A stretch of 64,000 nucleotides of DNA, from assembly GCA_021234155.1 (NCBI GenBank), contig JAJEKV010000003.1, positions 12,087,819 through 12,151,818 of the forward strand, in the 5' to 3' direction. The DNA is from Isoetes taiwanensis. Its lineage: Eukaryota > Streptophyta > Lycopodiopsida > Isoetales > Isoetaceae. The notes under the pieces are model-generated. The model was not told the DNA's origin and searched no databases. It saw only the letters and a program-made list of their open reading frames with translations. Of the stretch, positions 10,477 to 21,209 are shown piece by piece. The translations under genes and the position numbers were made by a program. The first letter of the stretch is position 1. The number at the start of each line of letters is the position of its first letter.

Positions 10477-11700
10477 TCAATTTTTCCTTTCTGCTACTCC
10501 ATTTTGTTGAGGTGTAAATCTACAAGTCAATTGTCTTCTAATCCCTTTTGAATCACAAAATGTTTTGAATTGACGTGACAAGTACTCTCCTCCTCGATCT
10601 GATCTTAGGCATTTGAGTTTATTCCCTGTTTGTCTCTCCATTTCATTTACATAAAGCTTCAAGGCATCAAGAGCTTGGGATTTCCTCATGAGGCAATATC
10701 CCTTACATTTTCTGCTATAATCATCTATAAAAGATATAAAATATCTTTTTCCGGTTCTTCCTTTGACATTTAATGGCCCACACAAGTCCGTATGGACTAA
10801 TTTCAATACATGTTCAGCTCTTTTCTTTGCTTTCAGAATTGGTAGCCTGCTGATTTTGCCTTTTATACAGCCTTCAGAAATGCTATTTTCTTCTTCTTGA
10901 ATATTGCAATCTATAAAGCCCTTTTTTGCCATGAACTTGATATTGTTATGATGTGTATGTGCAAGTCTATTATGCCATAATTCTGTATCAGAAAACATCA
11001 TCACATTTATCCCATCAACAAGACAGTTTTGCATTTGAAACAAGTTCCCTACTCGATTTGCCAAAAACTTTAATTTATTATCCAAAAAGATTTTACAATG
11101 CTTCTTCTCAAAGGTAATTTTGTACCCTAGATCAACCAACTGACAAACTGAGATCAGATTTTTAATTAGAGTAGGAACACATAAAACATCTTCAATATTC
11201 ACAGCTTTGCCATCAAGATCTAGCAACTGCAACATTCCACATCCTTCTATTGATTGAAATTCTCCATTTCCAACTTGAACATGTTTGGCATGAGCAGTAG
11301 AATGATCTTTAAGCATGTCTGAGGATCGTACTACTGATCTCTCAGCTCCACTATCAACTACAATCATAGAATTTTTGAGGTTAGGCCTTGTATCAGAATT
11401 TAGATAACAAATGCAATTTACCTCATCATCATCAGTAGAGTCTTCTTTACTCTTTGTTTCAGAGCTCTCTTGAGCTATATGCAGGCCTGCAGCACCTCCT
11501 CTTTTTCTGAAATAGTTAGCTCTTCCTCTAAAATCTCGTCCCCTGCCCCTACCTCTGCCATATTCTTTGAACTGAATGTCTTTTGGGCTGGGACATTTAG
11601 CTGCAATATGTCCTATTCCATTTGCGAGCTTAGGACAATTAGGCTTTATATGACCACTTTCATTGCAATGATATTTGATTTTCCTTCCTTTTTCCAGCAT
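10477..11700 (-). pseudogene. Copia polyprotein segment: zinc knuckle, protease, integrase core
   Basis: 407 codons. An imperfect zinc knuckle near the start (YHCNESGHIKPNC) lacks its first Cys. The aspartic protease motif is VVDSGAERSVV. The GAG-pre-integrase region is LWHNRLAHTHHNNIK. The integrase core keeps the acidic triad in context: HTDLCGP, RSDRGGEY and NGVAERKN. A stop (TGA at about 10477) immediately follows AERKN, and the same frame continues with TLLDAVRSMLKFSGLPNYLW, so a single nonsense change truncates integrase. The frame does not match gag upstream, consistent with a second break near 11680. Confidence 0.88.
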
Positions 11701-12361
11701 ATAATATTTCAGAAGTTTTCTCTTCTTCTTTAGTCATTTTATTCTGCTCAATCTTAGTTCTTAACATGTTCTCTGCTTCATCCCTTGTTTTTGCAATATT
11801 TCTGATCAAAACAGAAAGCTGAGCATTCTCACTAACTGCCCTTGCAATTGTGAGCACTAAAACCCTGTCATTCATGTGTACTCCTGCAGCTTCAAGGTCT
11901 GCAACTATATTGTCAAACCTATTGAAAAAGGTTGACACATCTTCTTCCTCATTATATTTTAAGCTTCTTAACTCCTTCTCTAATATATCAATTTGTGAAG
12001 AAGTCTTATTCTCATAATGTCTTAACATGTAAGACCACATCTGCCTAGGGGACATACCTCTTAATTTCAAGAGAATTGTTGGCCCTACTTTGCTAGTGAT
12101 GATTCCCCTTGCCTCCTTCAACTTTGTAGACAAAGTACTAGCTGATGTTATACTTTCTTGAACAGTCACGAATTCTGCAACAGGCCTGCTTCTAGGAGTG
12201 ACAGATGTTGCAGTCACATCAACATTATTAGGATCAACCAGTTCCCATAAATTTCCAACATCTAAGATATGTTGAATTTGATCCTTCCAGACTTGAAAGC
12301 CTGGTCCTCCATTGTAAACTTCAACAGCACTTAACAAACCTGCACCAAATCTTGTAGCCAT
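11660..12361 (-). CDS. Copia gag
   Basis: 233 codons from the ATG just after the primer-binding site. The middle carries the typical copia gag segment (MSPRQMWSYMLRHYE, QIDILEKELRSLKYNEEEDV, FFNRFDNIVADLEAAGV). It forms the retrotransposon particle. The stop lies in the region where the zinc knuckle begins in another frame, so the gag-pol link is broken. Confidence 0.85.
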   Translation of the reverse strand: MATRFGAGLLSAVEVYNGGPGFQVWKDQIQHILDVGNLWELVDPNNVDVTATSVTPRSRPVAEFVTVQESITSASTLSTKLKEARGIITSKVGPTILLKLRGMSPRQMWSYMLRHYENKTSSQIDILEKELRSLKYNEEEDVSTFFNRFDNIVADLEAAGVHMNDRVLVLTIARAVSENAQLSVLIRNIAKTRDEAENMLRTKIEQNKMTKEEEKTSEILYAGKRKENQISLQ

Positions 12362-12382
12362 TTTGCTGGCTCTGATACGAAA

Positions 12383-12399
12383 TGAAGAATTTAAACAAT
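12383..12399 (-). repeat. Copia 5' LTR, first 17 bp (left of the nested insertion)
   Basis: TGAAGAATTTAAACAAT matches the start of the left LTR at 7607. The gypsy LTR begins at the next base, and ACAAT (12395..12399) is the gypsy target duplication. Confidence 0.9.
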
Positions 12400-12992
12400 T
12401 GTTAGTCCTGTACGTAGTGGTACAGGACTATTCATGCATACGACGGACCAAGTCAAGGCCAAGGATCCACAGCCAGGCACAGGTCAGTCGTCAAAGGCCC
12501 AGCAGAAGACCAAGCAAACCACGCAGTCAAAGGTCATGCCTGGCGTCAAGAGGAGGCGCTCAGACAAGTGACGGCCCGTCACCGCCCCCGTCAGCGTCAG
12601 CGTGATTTCAGGCATTTCAAGAGGCACCGCCAGTGTTCCTGCAAATCAGGCCTCCTTCCAGGAGTCGGCACCGAAATCAGTCAGTGTCTATATTGGGCCA
12701 AAGGCCATTGTACTATATATATGAGTAGAGCTAGCACATGAGTTTTTAGATGAGTTTTGAATCTTGTCTCACTTCAGTTTTCTCTCGATTACGAGAGCTC
12801 ATGTATCTTCATTGACATCAAGGAAGTTGTTCTCATTATTGATCTCATTGTTCTCTTTTTTGCTTTCTGCTCTCTTTTTCCTGTTCTTTCTTGCAAATCC
12901 CGCGTGACATAGCTACCCGGATTCTCCTGTTAGATCCAAGGGTCCTCACAGAGGGCTGTCTTGCAGGAGCTTCCGAACCCAGACCCCAAACA
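12400..12992 (+). repeat. Gypsy 5' LTR
   Basis: Starts TGTTAGTCCTGTACGTAG and ends CCCCAAACA. It contains a TATA-like ACTATATATATGAG near 12711..12725, a plausible core promoter for the element. Confidence 0.93.
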
Positions 12993-13033
12993 CTGTCGCC
13001 GCTCCCGGGTCTGATCTTTCTTTTCTTTCCATC

Positions 13034-14404
13034 ATGTCGGCTCGAGGTTTCACTCCTGAAGAACTTCTTTGCCAAACGGCGGCTCGACTGGAGCGCCATC
13101 AACGACGCGAGGCTGTTCGGGATATGTATGATACTGCTTATGACATTGAGGGAGGTCGTGTCCGCTCCAGAACTCAGTCGGCACCTCCTACCCCTCGTGC
13201 TCATTCTCGACCAGGGTCTCCCCCTGTGTGTCGCCGTTGTTCCCAACCTCAATCTCCACAACATACACCTGTTCAGCCCACGCCTCACTATTTCCAGACT
13301 CCTGAGAGCACTTATATCCATATCCCTTCAGGCCACACCCCCCAGCCATCACAACCTTCTTCCCCTCCTGCTGGAATGGGCTACCATCAAGTGTCATTTG
13401 GCCCTCCCCACGTTCACGAATTTCAGTCTTCTCCATCTTTTCAACACGCTCTTCCTGTTTATCAAACCACTGATCTCAAGCCTAATGAGGATGGCTCTCA
13501 AGACCCTTCCCCACCTGATGCTACTTTCTATGGACCACCGGGTTTTTCAGTTCTACCCCCTTGCTCTCAGTCCCAGGCGGTTCCACCTCTCTATGCTTCT
13601 GCATGTCCTCCACCAAATCCACCTGTCTATGCGCCCGTTCCGCCTTCATCTCCCACTCATAATTTAAAGCTGACTTATCCCACTTTTGGCAACACTAAAG
13701 GCAAAACTCTGGATTAGAGTGCTTCAGCCCACATGGAGGAATTTGAAGCCTTGGCCATCCTGAATGGTCATGCGCAGCCACAACTCAAATTTCATATCTT
13801 TTCGACCACGCTCGGAGGCGCCCCTCATCAGTGGTTGATGGCCAACAAAAGTCACTGGAAACAAAGTTGGCATGAAATGAAAACAGCATTCCTTTCTCAT
13901 TATGGCACCACCGATGATGATCAACTTCTTCTCAAGCAACTCAATGACCTTCAGCAAGAGCCCACGGAGTCCGCCAGGGATTTTGCGGACCGTCTTCACA
14001 TTCTCGTCAGTAAACTCCAGGAGTACCCCACGCAAAGCCAGATCCTCGTCTGGTTTCTGCAGGGCCTTCCTCCTGCCATTCGACTCATGACAGAATACCT
14101 GCGTCCAAAGTCTCTGGAGCAGGCCATTGAATTGGTCAATCACTCGGTCAATGTTTCTTCTCGAGGTGTTGCTCTCACAGAACTCCCTTTCATGCCCCCC
14201 GTCATGGTTCCACAGAATTCTGTTCAGCCTCAGCAAACCAATCCTCAACGCTCACAGATCTGGTGTAATATTTGTAAATATCAAGGTCATCTGGCAAATG
14301 AATGCAACTCCTCCAATGGACCTCCTCACTGTAAAAGGTGCAATATGTGCAATCATGCCACTGAGGAATGCAGTAAGCTCTCATCCTACACCTTTCCAGA
14401 ATAA
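13034..14404 (+). pseudogene. Gypsy gag with one in-frame stop
   Basis: From the ATG at 13034 the frame reads a Pro/Ser/His-rich N-terminal third, meets a TAG at 13715..13717, and continues in the same frame with the retrotransposon gag domain (APHQWLMANKSHW, LNDLQQEPTESARDFADRL, YLRPKSLEQAIELVNHS). It ends with two Cys/His clusters (CNICKYQGHLANEC and CKRCNMCNHATEEC) that look like zinc knuckles for packaging RNA. After 14404 a Gln/Pro-rich tract (QQYQPQQPQQYQQ) follows in a shifted frame. The Pro-rich leader is unusually long for gag. Confidence 0.8.
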
Positions 14405-14526
14405 AATGGTCTTTCAAGTCCAGACCACGCCTCAACAACAACAGTCCTATCAGCCTCAGCAATATCAACCTCAACAACCTCAGCAGTATCAACAAATGCA
14501 ACAATCTCCGCAGCCATCAGTGCATC

Positions 14527-15837
14527 ATGCTTTCAGTCTTTCAAGACTATATGAAGAAAAAACCTTTTCTCCAGATCTTTCAAGATGATTTTTCAGCCTA
14601 CAGCTCCATGGATGATCACTTAGAGAAGTTAGAACTTGTCTTTCAAAAATGTGATGAATCTGACATTAGTCTTAATCCTGAGAAGTGCACTTTCTGCGTC
14701 ACCTCAGGCGTTCTGTTGGGTCATGTGGTCAGTAAAGAAGGCATCACCACGGATCCCGCTAAAATCAGTTGTGTACTGAAGGCTCAAGCACCATCTAATA
14801 TCAAAGAGACACGATCTTTCCTGGGTAAGGTTAATTACTATTCCACCTTCATTCCTAGACTTGCAGCTATTGCTACTCCCATTCATAAACTCACGGGTGA
14901 TGAATCTACTTGGGCTTGGAATCCCCAAGCGGAAGCTGCTTTTCAGAAGTTGAAGCTGTTACTTACTCAGGCCCCGGTACTTGTTCCTCCTCAATGGGAC
15001 AAGCCCTTCCATGTCCATGCTGATGTCTCTGCTTTTGCCATTGGTGCTGTTCTTTCTCAGGCCTATGATGAGCATACGGATAAGCCTATCCGTTATGCCA
15101 GCCGGAAACTCAACCCTGCTGAGCGCAATTACTCTGCCACGGAACGAGAAGCTTTGGGCTTAGTCTTCTGTGTCCAACGTTTCCGTCATTATTTGTTGGG
15201 AAGCCAGATCAAGTTCTTTGTTGATCATCAAGCTCTTCTGTATTTAATCAACAAAGCCACGCCCACGAGTCGAATTGCTCGTTGGGTCCTTCTTCTGCAA
15301 GAATTTGCTCCTTTTGAAATTGTTCATAAGGCAGGCAAGTCTCATGTGGTGGCTGATTATCTTTCACGCATCCACACGGATGATCCCTCTATGGGTGTTT
15401 CTGACGCCTTTCCAGACGCTCAACTGTTCTTGGTCACGGCCACGCCCCATTGGTTTCACAACTTTCAGCAATATCTTCTCACTGGTGCTCTTCCTCCTGA
15501 AGATCCGACGCTCTCTCCAGACAAGCTTCGCTCTCGTCACCGTCAATTTCTCAGAGAGGTCCGTGACTACACCATGGTTGCAGGCCATCTCTACAAATGC
15601 GGTAAAGACATGGTCCTCCGTCGTTGTGTCCTCCCTCATGAGGTGCCCGCGATATTGTTCGACAAGCCCACGACGGGCTTGGTGGTGGTCATTTTAGTGG
15701 TGACGCCACGGCACGCAAAATTCTTTTGGCACGATACTTCTGGCCCACGCTCTTCAAAGATGCCCACGCTTATGCTCGCACGTGTGACGTCTGTCAGCGT
15801 GTGGGGAAGCCCACAGCCCGTGACGCTCTTCCATTGA
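14527..15837 (+). pseudogene. Gypsy reverse transcriptase (C-terminal part) and RNase H
   Basis: The frame enters the reverse transcriptase only at its palm motif: FQDDFSAYS stands where YxDD-type motifs normally read F/Y-x-DD. Then come HLEKLELVFQKC, LNPEKCTFCV and LLGHVVSKEGI. The RNase H part follows (FHVHADVSAFAIGAVLSQ, RNYSATEREALGLV, KFFVDHQALLYLI) and then the start of the integrase zinc region. Protease and the reverse transcriptase fingers are absent: gag and the palm are only about 170 bp apart, so about 1 kb or more has been deleted. A frameshift near 15660..15720 separates this frame from integrase. Confidence 0.88.
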
Positions 15838-16883
15838 CGCCGGTCGCCACGCCACTTCCCTTCAGCAAATGGGGAATGAATTTTGTGGGGCCCATGGACC
15901 CACCGGCGCGGCACACTCGTGCCCGCTACATTTTGGTCATCACGGATTATGCTACCAAATGGGCGGAAGCTTGTGCACTTCCAGACAACACTGCTGCCAG
16001 CACAGCAAAGGTCCTCTACACGCACATCATCACGCGTTTTGGTTGTCCCACGGAACTTGTTAGTGATCGTGGCGTGCATTTTGTTAATCATACCATCAAG
16101 GAGCTGACGGACTATCTTCACATTCAACACCGGAAGAGTACCCCTTACTATCCCCAAGGAAATGGCTTGGCTGAAAGCACCAACAAAACTATCATCACTG
16201 TTCTTAAGAAAATTTGTGACGCTTCTCGTACAGATTGGCAAGACAAGTTACCTACTGTTCTTTGGGCTTACAACACTAGTTTTAAAATTGCTACTGGCCA
16301 CAGTCCTTTCAAACTAGTTTATGGACAAGAAGCTCTCATGCCTTTTGAGTATATTCTTCCGACTCTCCGTTTCCAACTTGCTACAGCGCATAATCCCCCT
16401 GCTGCACTCAAGGAACGGGTTTATCAATTGGAACGCTTGGATGAACTTCGGCGCGACGCTTACATTCGTGTTCTTCATGGACAACAGTTGCAGAAATCGT
16501 TGCATGACAAACGACTTAAGACAAAAACATTCAAAGAAGGTGATTTGGTTCTTCTTTATGATTCTCGTTACAAAAATTTTCCGGGCAAGTTAAAGTTCAG
16601 ATGGCTTGGTCCTTATCAAATTGTTCAAGTTGTTCAACCCAGCGTTTTCAAACTGGCCGAGTTAGATGGCACTCCATTACCTACTCTGGTTAATGGCTTT
16701 CGCCTTAAGCAATTTCATACAGAAGCTACAGACAGTTCTACAAAAGATGCACCACAAAGTTTTGAAACCATAGATAGTGACCAAAAGCGCCATATTTATA
16801 TTACTAGAGGCAAATTACAAAATGTGAGCATTGCCCACTTACTTCCGCTATGTATGGGCAGTGCCCTATTTACAAAATCCTAA
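15726..16883 (+). CDS. Gypsy integrase
   Basis: 385 codons. It opens inside the zinc-binding region (ARYFWPTLFKDAHAYARTC, then CDVCQ); the His half lies upstream in another frame. The catalytic core keeps D, D and E in VITDYATKWAEA, LVSDRGVHF and PYYPQGNGLAESTNK. The C-terminal segment (GDLVLLYDSRYKNFPGKLKF, WLGPYQI) is the usual SH3-like region of gypsy integrases. It would insert the cDNA copy into chromosomal DNA. The core looks intact, but it is not joined in frame to reverse transcriptase. Confidence 0.9.
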   Translation: MARYFWPTLFKDAHAYARTCDVCQRVGKPTARDALPLTPVATPLPFSKWGMNFVGPMDPPARHTRARYILVITDYATKWAEACALPDNTAASTAKVLYTHIITRFGCPTELVSDRGVHFVNHTIKELTDYLHIQHRKSTPYYPQGNGLAESTNKTIITVLKKICDASRTDWQDKLPTVLWAYNTSFKIATGHSPFKLVYGQEALMPFEYILPTLRFQLATAHNPPAALKERVYQLERLDELRRDAYIRVLHGQQLQKSLHDKRLKTKTFKEGDLVLLYDSRYKNFPGKLKFRWLGPYQIVQVVQPSVFKLAELDGTPLPTLVNGFRLKQFHTEATDSSTKDAPQSFETIDSDQKRHIYITRGKLQNVSIAHLLPLCMGSALFTKS

Positions 16884-16896
16884 GATTAAAACCCCT

Positions 16897-17160
16897 CTAC
16901 TCTGGGTTGGGAGCAGAGGTTATGCGGAGGATATGGTAGTAGTTCTGCTCCGGATCCCAGCGCAGAGGCACCACCACCTCCATGGCGTTGGTCATAGGAT
17001 CGGGATGTTCAGCCATCCCCTTGCACCAGCCATCCATTGGAATGCCATGGTTGTGGCATTTCCACAGATCCAGGCAGTTCATTTTGCACGTAATCCATTC
17101 TTGGCAATTGCTTGGCATAGTACAGTTCTCATTCAATCTCGCCGCTGCCATACTCATCAT
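16897..17160 (-). CDS. Antisense Cys-rich ORF inside the gypsy element
   Basis: 87 codons from the ATG at 17160 (a second ATG follows directly), opposite to the retroelement genes and placed between integrase and the extra sense ORF. The protein contains CTMPSNCQEWITCKMNCLDL and KCHNHGIPMDGWCKGMAEHP. It has at least six cysteines, no signal peptide and no family I recognise. A clear TATA box (TATAAAA, 17196..17202 on the minus strand) lies about 35 bp upstream, with an inverted CCAAT (GATTGG) and an ACGT core further up. Some plant gypsy elements are known to carry an antisense ORF at this place; sharing its position is no proof of homology. Confidence 0.45.
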   Translation of the reverse strand: MMSMAAARLNENCTMPSNCQEWITCKMNCLDLWKCHNHGIPMDGWCKGMAEHPDPMTNAMEVVVPLRWDPEQNYYHILRITSAPNPE

Positions 17161-17195
17161 CGTCAAGGGTGTCTCCGCTTTGCCCACTGCTCGTC

Positions 17196-17202
17196 TTTTA
17201 TA
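17196..17202 (-). promoter_or_regulatory. TATA box for the antisense ORF
   Basis: The minus strand reads GGGCTATAAAAGACGAG. The element is about 35 bp from the ATG at 17160, so the 5' leader would be only a few bases if initiation is at the usual distance. Confidence 0.5.
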
Positions 17203-17686
17203 GCCCAACCGACGGGACTCCTGTCGACGTGGTCCAATCAGACAACTCGCCGACGTGGTTGCAATGCAAGACTGTTACTAAATGAGGAATCTTTTCTTCC
17301 GCCGCATATGTAGCCATGGTACCTTCTGACACATTCGTTTTAATGATATCCCACTTCGAGTTGCCAGTATTAAATGCCATTCCTTCTTTTCACGCCCGTC
17401 GAACATTAATATGTGTACCTTCGCCACCTGTCACATCCGATCGTTCAATTACGTCTCATCTCCACCGTTCATTTCTTCTCCCTTAACAGTTTGGGGACTT
17501 AGCCAAATTTTTACCTCTCAATCGTCTCCTACGCATCTCTCGCCACCTGGCATCATCAACGGTCGCCGCTTCCTGCCCCTTCAAGAAACACTTGTGCCCT
17601 AAACACCTTTTCGTCCATCTTCGTCTTCATCTTCCGCTCTCCGCCTTCTCAACAGTTCTTCCTGTTCCTTTCCGACGCTCTTTGCC

Positions 17687-20600
17687 ATGGCTACTGCACC
17701 CAAATTTCCTCAACTCCAGGCTTCTGCTCCAAGAGATCCGGCTCTTTTTGAGTCTGTGACCTTCTCGACACCCACCTTTCGCGAAGCCCTAGTTGGCCTG
17801 AGTCGTGAAGTAGCGGAACGCCAGGCGCTTTACGAATTCTCACAGTTAAACCTCCATGCACCAAATCCAGAGCAATTGAAGCAGTTTGTCGCTCATATCG
17901 TCAACAGCCCGGAAGGATATGCTACCACGGTTGATGGCACCACGATTTTGCTTACTCAACCCCTGATTTTTGAGGTATTCCATATTCCTTTGCAAAAACC
18001 TTCTTTATCTTGGGCTGCCTTACAGGACATCGATGTCACTCAGTTTGGCGCTGTTCCTTATCAAGCCAACATGCATCGCCTCACCAATATTGCAAAGACC
18101 CATGATACTTTTGTCAAGTTTCTGTGGCGAAAATTGCTTGGGTATTCTATCAAGAACACCCATATCAATAAGCAGTTCTATAATGTTGTGATCACGGCCA
18201 TCCGCTCCACTCACCATATTGATTGGCCACAAATGTTGTTCTTCCGACTCCTTCATGAGGCTGATCGCATTCGGGCTGCCCCATCCTCCGTCTTTGAAGC
18301 CTCCGTGGGTGGCCATCTTCGAGCCCTCATTTGTCATTACCTTCCTCATCCTCGGTCCCCTTCCATTTCTCATGCATCCACTCAGCAGTCCTTTCATTCC
18401 CTTCCTCAAAACCAACAGGCTGCAACTTCACGCCCTTCTTCTCCTGGTCATGTTCAACGCAACGCCACGCATGTCACAGTCTCTTCTTCCTCCACGGAAT
18501 CCATGCCCTCCGATTCTCATCATGTCTCTCAAACGTCACAAACACGGCAACAGCAGGCCCCTGCACCTCCACATCCTCGCCAGCTTCTGTATCAATACCA
18601 GCAGGATGTTCAAGCTGTAGTCCTCAAGTTACAAGAATCCCAGGAAGTCCTCATGAAAGGTGTTCAAGCGTCCCTGGAGGCCTCGGACGCGGTTCACAAC
18701 GACCTTCAAGATGCCAACACGCAAGTTCAAACTCTGGAGGACAAACTTCAAGAAAAGCACGAGGCTCTTTTACAGGCCCGTGAGGATCTCAAGAATGCAC
18801 AGGATCAGACCAGCCTGCTTGCTGATCAACAGGCTCAGTTACAGACCACCATTCAAGAATTGCTGGAACAGGTCAAGACAAAGGATACCCTCCTGGATGA
18901 CAAGGAAAAAGACATTGCTAAGCTCGACACCCTGTATACCGAGCTTTCTCACAATTACACCACTCAAGCCCATGACCTCCTTGCGCGTGATGCTCGACTC
19001 ACCTCTTTAGAAGCTCAACTTTCCACGCTGACCAGTCAACTCACGCCTCTCCAAGATCAGCTCACGGAGGCTCAGAAACAGAAGATCATTGATGATGCAG
19101 AGATTGCCACGCTTCGACTCCATTCTTCTGGGCCATCGTCTTCACATGGCACGCTCTCTCATAAAAGGGTCCGTGATCAGTCTCATCTCCTCCTAGAAAA
19201 AGAGAACCAGATCCGGGACCTCGAACATCAGCTCCAGCAAGCTGTTCAATCCGCCGAAGAAGCCCAAAATAAACAGGAGGGAGCTACAAACATCCCTGTG
19301 GACTTCTCTACTCCTTCCAGTTATCTGGACTATGTGGTTGCCCGACGCCACCTTTTCCTTCTGAAGTGGTACGCAGCAAATGGCTAGGTTCATCAACAGC
19401 CACTCCGCAGTGCGGATTTTCTAAGGATCTGGCCGGATCTTTCGGTGGAAGACAAGGGTTTATTTTGTGCCCTCTTAGTCTTTGATCAACTCAATTGTGA
19501 AGATCCAGATTTGGTCATCTTCCGAGTTGTTCAGCCAATGGCCTATGTTTTTCATGACTTCTACCTGGCGGATATACATGATAAATTCCAAGATGAGGCA
19601 CATCGTGTTTTTCGAGGCAACTCCAATGCCGCTTGGTTGTTATTGCCAACCAACCAGTATCTCAAGGATCATGATCACTCTCCGGCTTTTGAACAGGAGT
19701 ACATGCCTGAACTTGCTCAGCACTTACCTCTGTGGCAGACTGAAACATTGGAATACGGAGAAATTTAGCGCATCCTGAGGATCTTGAGTTCGCCCAAATT
19801 TATATGCAACACTTGGGAGGCTACAATCAACTGCGTGGCCTTCTGGAAAGCAAGACCATACCAACGGGTTGGGTTAATCCTCCTGTCTATACTCAACTCT
19901 CTGCTTCAGCGTGGGACCAGTGGTGCCGTGCTCTTGATCAAGACCTTGTTGGTGAATTTAGGGAAATGGCTAAGCAGCCCACGCCCACAGGTCTGGCTCA
20001 CTCTCCATATGCTTCATTGGGAGTCCCTCCACGCCCCCGGTTCCTCACCTCTGATTGGCATCTTCCCTTTTGGACGGCCACGCTGGGTGGACTCCCCCTC
20101 AGATCTCGACGGATCTCCGGTGGGATCCACGATTTGTCAGACGCTCTAATTGGGAGGATGGTGCCACTTTGGACTCTACTGCAAATTGGATCTATATTGC
20201 AAATGAGCGTGGTTGGAAAAAGCCCGCTGATGCTGTTCATGGCCTTGATGCCTTCTTACAGAATGCCGCCACCTCACCAGATCCTTCTGTTCATCGTCAA
20301 GCCGGCTTCTGTGCTGCTCTCAAGTGCATCCTGGTCTCCAGACCTGCCTTCTCATGGAGTGCCAGTTCGTTCCTTCTGAGGCACATGCTGCCCTTGAAGA
20401 CATGGTACGCTCAGGATTTCTCCTTGACGCTCATCCTGCCCTTGGGCTTAACACTCCAGAAGCTCTCCAAGTACGACAGGATCTCATTGGCAATTATCAC
20501 AATGGCGCCCGTCCTCATTCCCGTGAGGATCATTTTCAAACTGCTGGATTCCCGCCATCGGAAACACTTCCTCCTTTTCTTCACCCTGAGTGTCGTTTGG
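17687..20600 (+). pseudogene. Extra coiled-coil ORF downstream of gypsy integrase
   Basis: A 566-codon frame (17687..19387) starts at a good ATG. The first ~230 residues look globular (TFREALVGLSREVAERQALY, LLTQPLIFEVFHIPL, THIDWPQ-like segments). A Ser/Pro/His-rich linker follows, then about 200 residues of heptad-rich coiled coil (QVQTLEDKLQEKHEALLQAR, TSLEAQLSTLTSQL). A TAG at 19385 is followed in the same frame by VEDKGLFCALLVFDQLNCED up to 19768. Further protein-like stretches continue in shifted frames (DQWCRALDQDLVGEFREMAK; DAVHGLDAFLQNAATS; FVPSEAHAALEDMVRSGFLL) almost to the polypurine tract. The original product may have exceeded 900 residues. It sits in the env-like position, but I see no membrane segment or signal peptide, so its function is unknown. 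Confidence 0.7.
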
Positions 20601-20610
20601 TGGGGGGGAG

Positions 20611-21204
20611 TGTTAGTCCTGTACGTACTGGTACAGGACTATTCATGCATAAGATGGACCAAGTCAAGGCCAAGGATCCACAGCCAGGCACAGGTCAGTC
20701 GTCAAAGGCCCAGCAGAAGACCAAGCAAACCACGCAGTCAAAGGTCACGCCTGGCGTCAAGAGGAGGCGCTCAGACAAGTGACGGCCCGTCACCACCCGC
20801 GTCAGCGTCAGCGTGATTTCAGGCATTTCAAGAGGCACCGCCAGTGTTCCTGCAAATCAGGCCTCCTTCCAGGAGTCGGCACCGAAATCAGTCAGAGTGT
20901 CTATATTGGGCCAAAGGCCATTGTACTATATATATGAGTAGAGCTAGCACATGAGTTTTTAGATGAGTTTTGAGTCTTGTCTCACTCCAGTTTTCTCTCG
21001 ATTACGAGAGCTCATGTATCTTCATTGACATCAAGGAAGTTGTTCTCATTATTGATCTCATTGTTCTCTTTTTGCTTTCTGTTCTCTTTTTCCTGTTCTT
21101 TCTTGCAAATCCCGCGTGATATAGCTACCCGGATTCTCCTGTTAGATCCAAGGGTCCTCACAGAGGGCTGTCTTGCAGGAGCTCCCGAACCCAGATCCCA
21201 AACA
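20611..21204 (+). repeat. Gypsy 3' LTR
   Basis: 594 bp, near-identical to 12400..12992. Preceded by the polypurine tract TGGTGGGGGGGAG. Confidence 0.93.
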
Positions 21205-21209
21205 ACAAT

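Larger units (their letters stand above)
12400..21204 (+). mobile_element. Ty3/gypsy LTR retrotransposon nested in the copia LTR
   Basis: 8,805 bp with 593-594 bp LTRs at both ends (TGTTAGTCCTG...AAACA) and a 5-bp duplication ACAAT at 12395..12399 and 21205..21209. Order: LTR, gag (13034..14404), C-terminal reverse transcriptase with RNase H (14527..15837), integrase (15726..16883), an antisense ORF (17160..16897), a long extra sense ORF (17687 to about 20600), polypurine tract TGGTGGGGGGGAG, LTR. By eye the two LTRs differ by roughly a dozen substitutions and two small indels, so insertion was fairly recent. Protease and the N-terminal half of reverse transcriptase are missing. Confidence 0.95.

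Noticed and set aside
20055-20816. A 253-codon open frame at the end of the gypsy element
   Set aside because: It combines one block of the extra ORF in a shifted frame with translation of the LTR; it is no separate gene.
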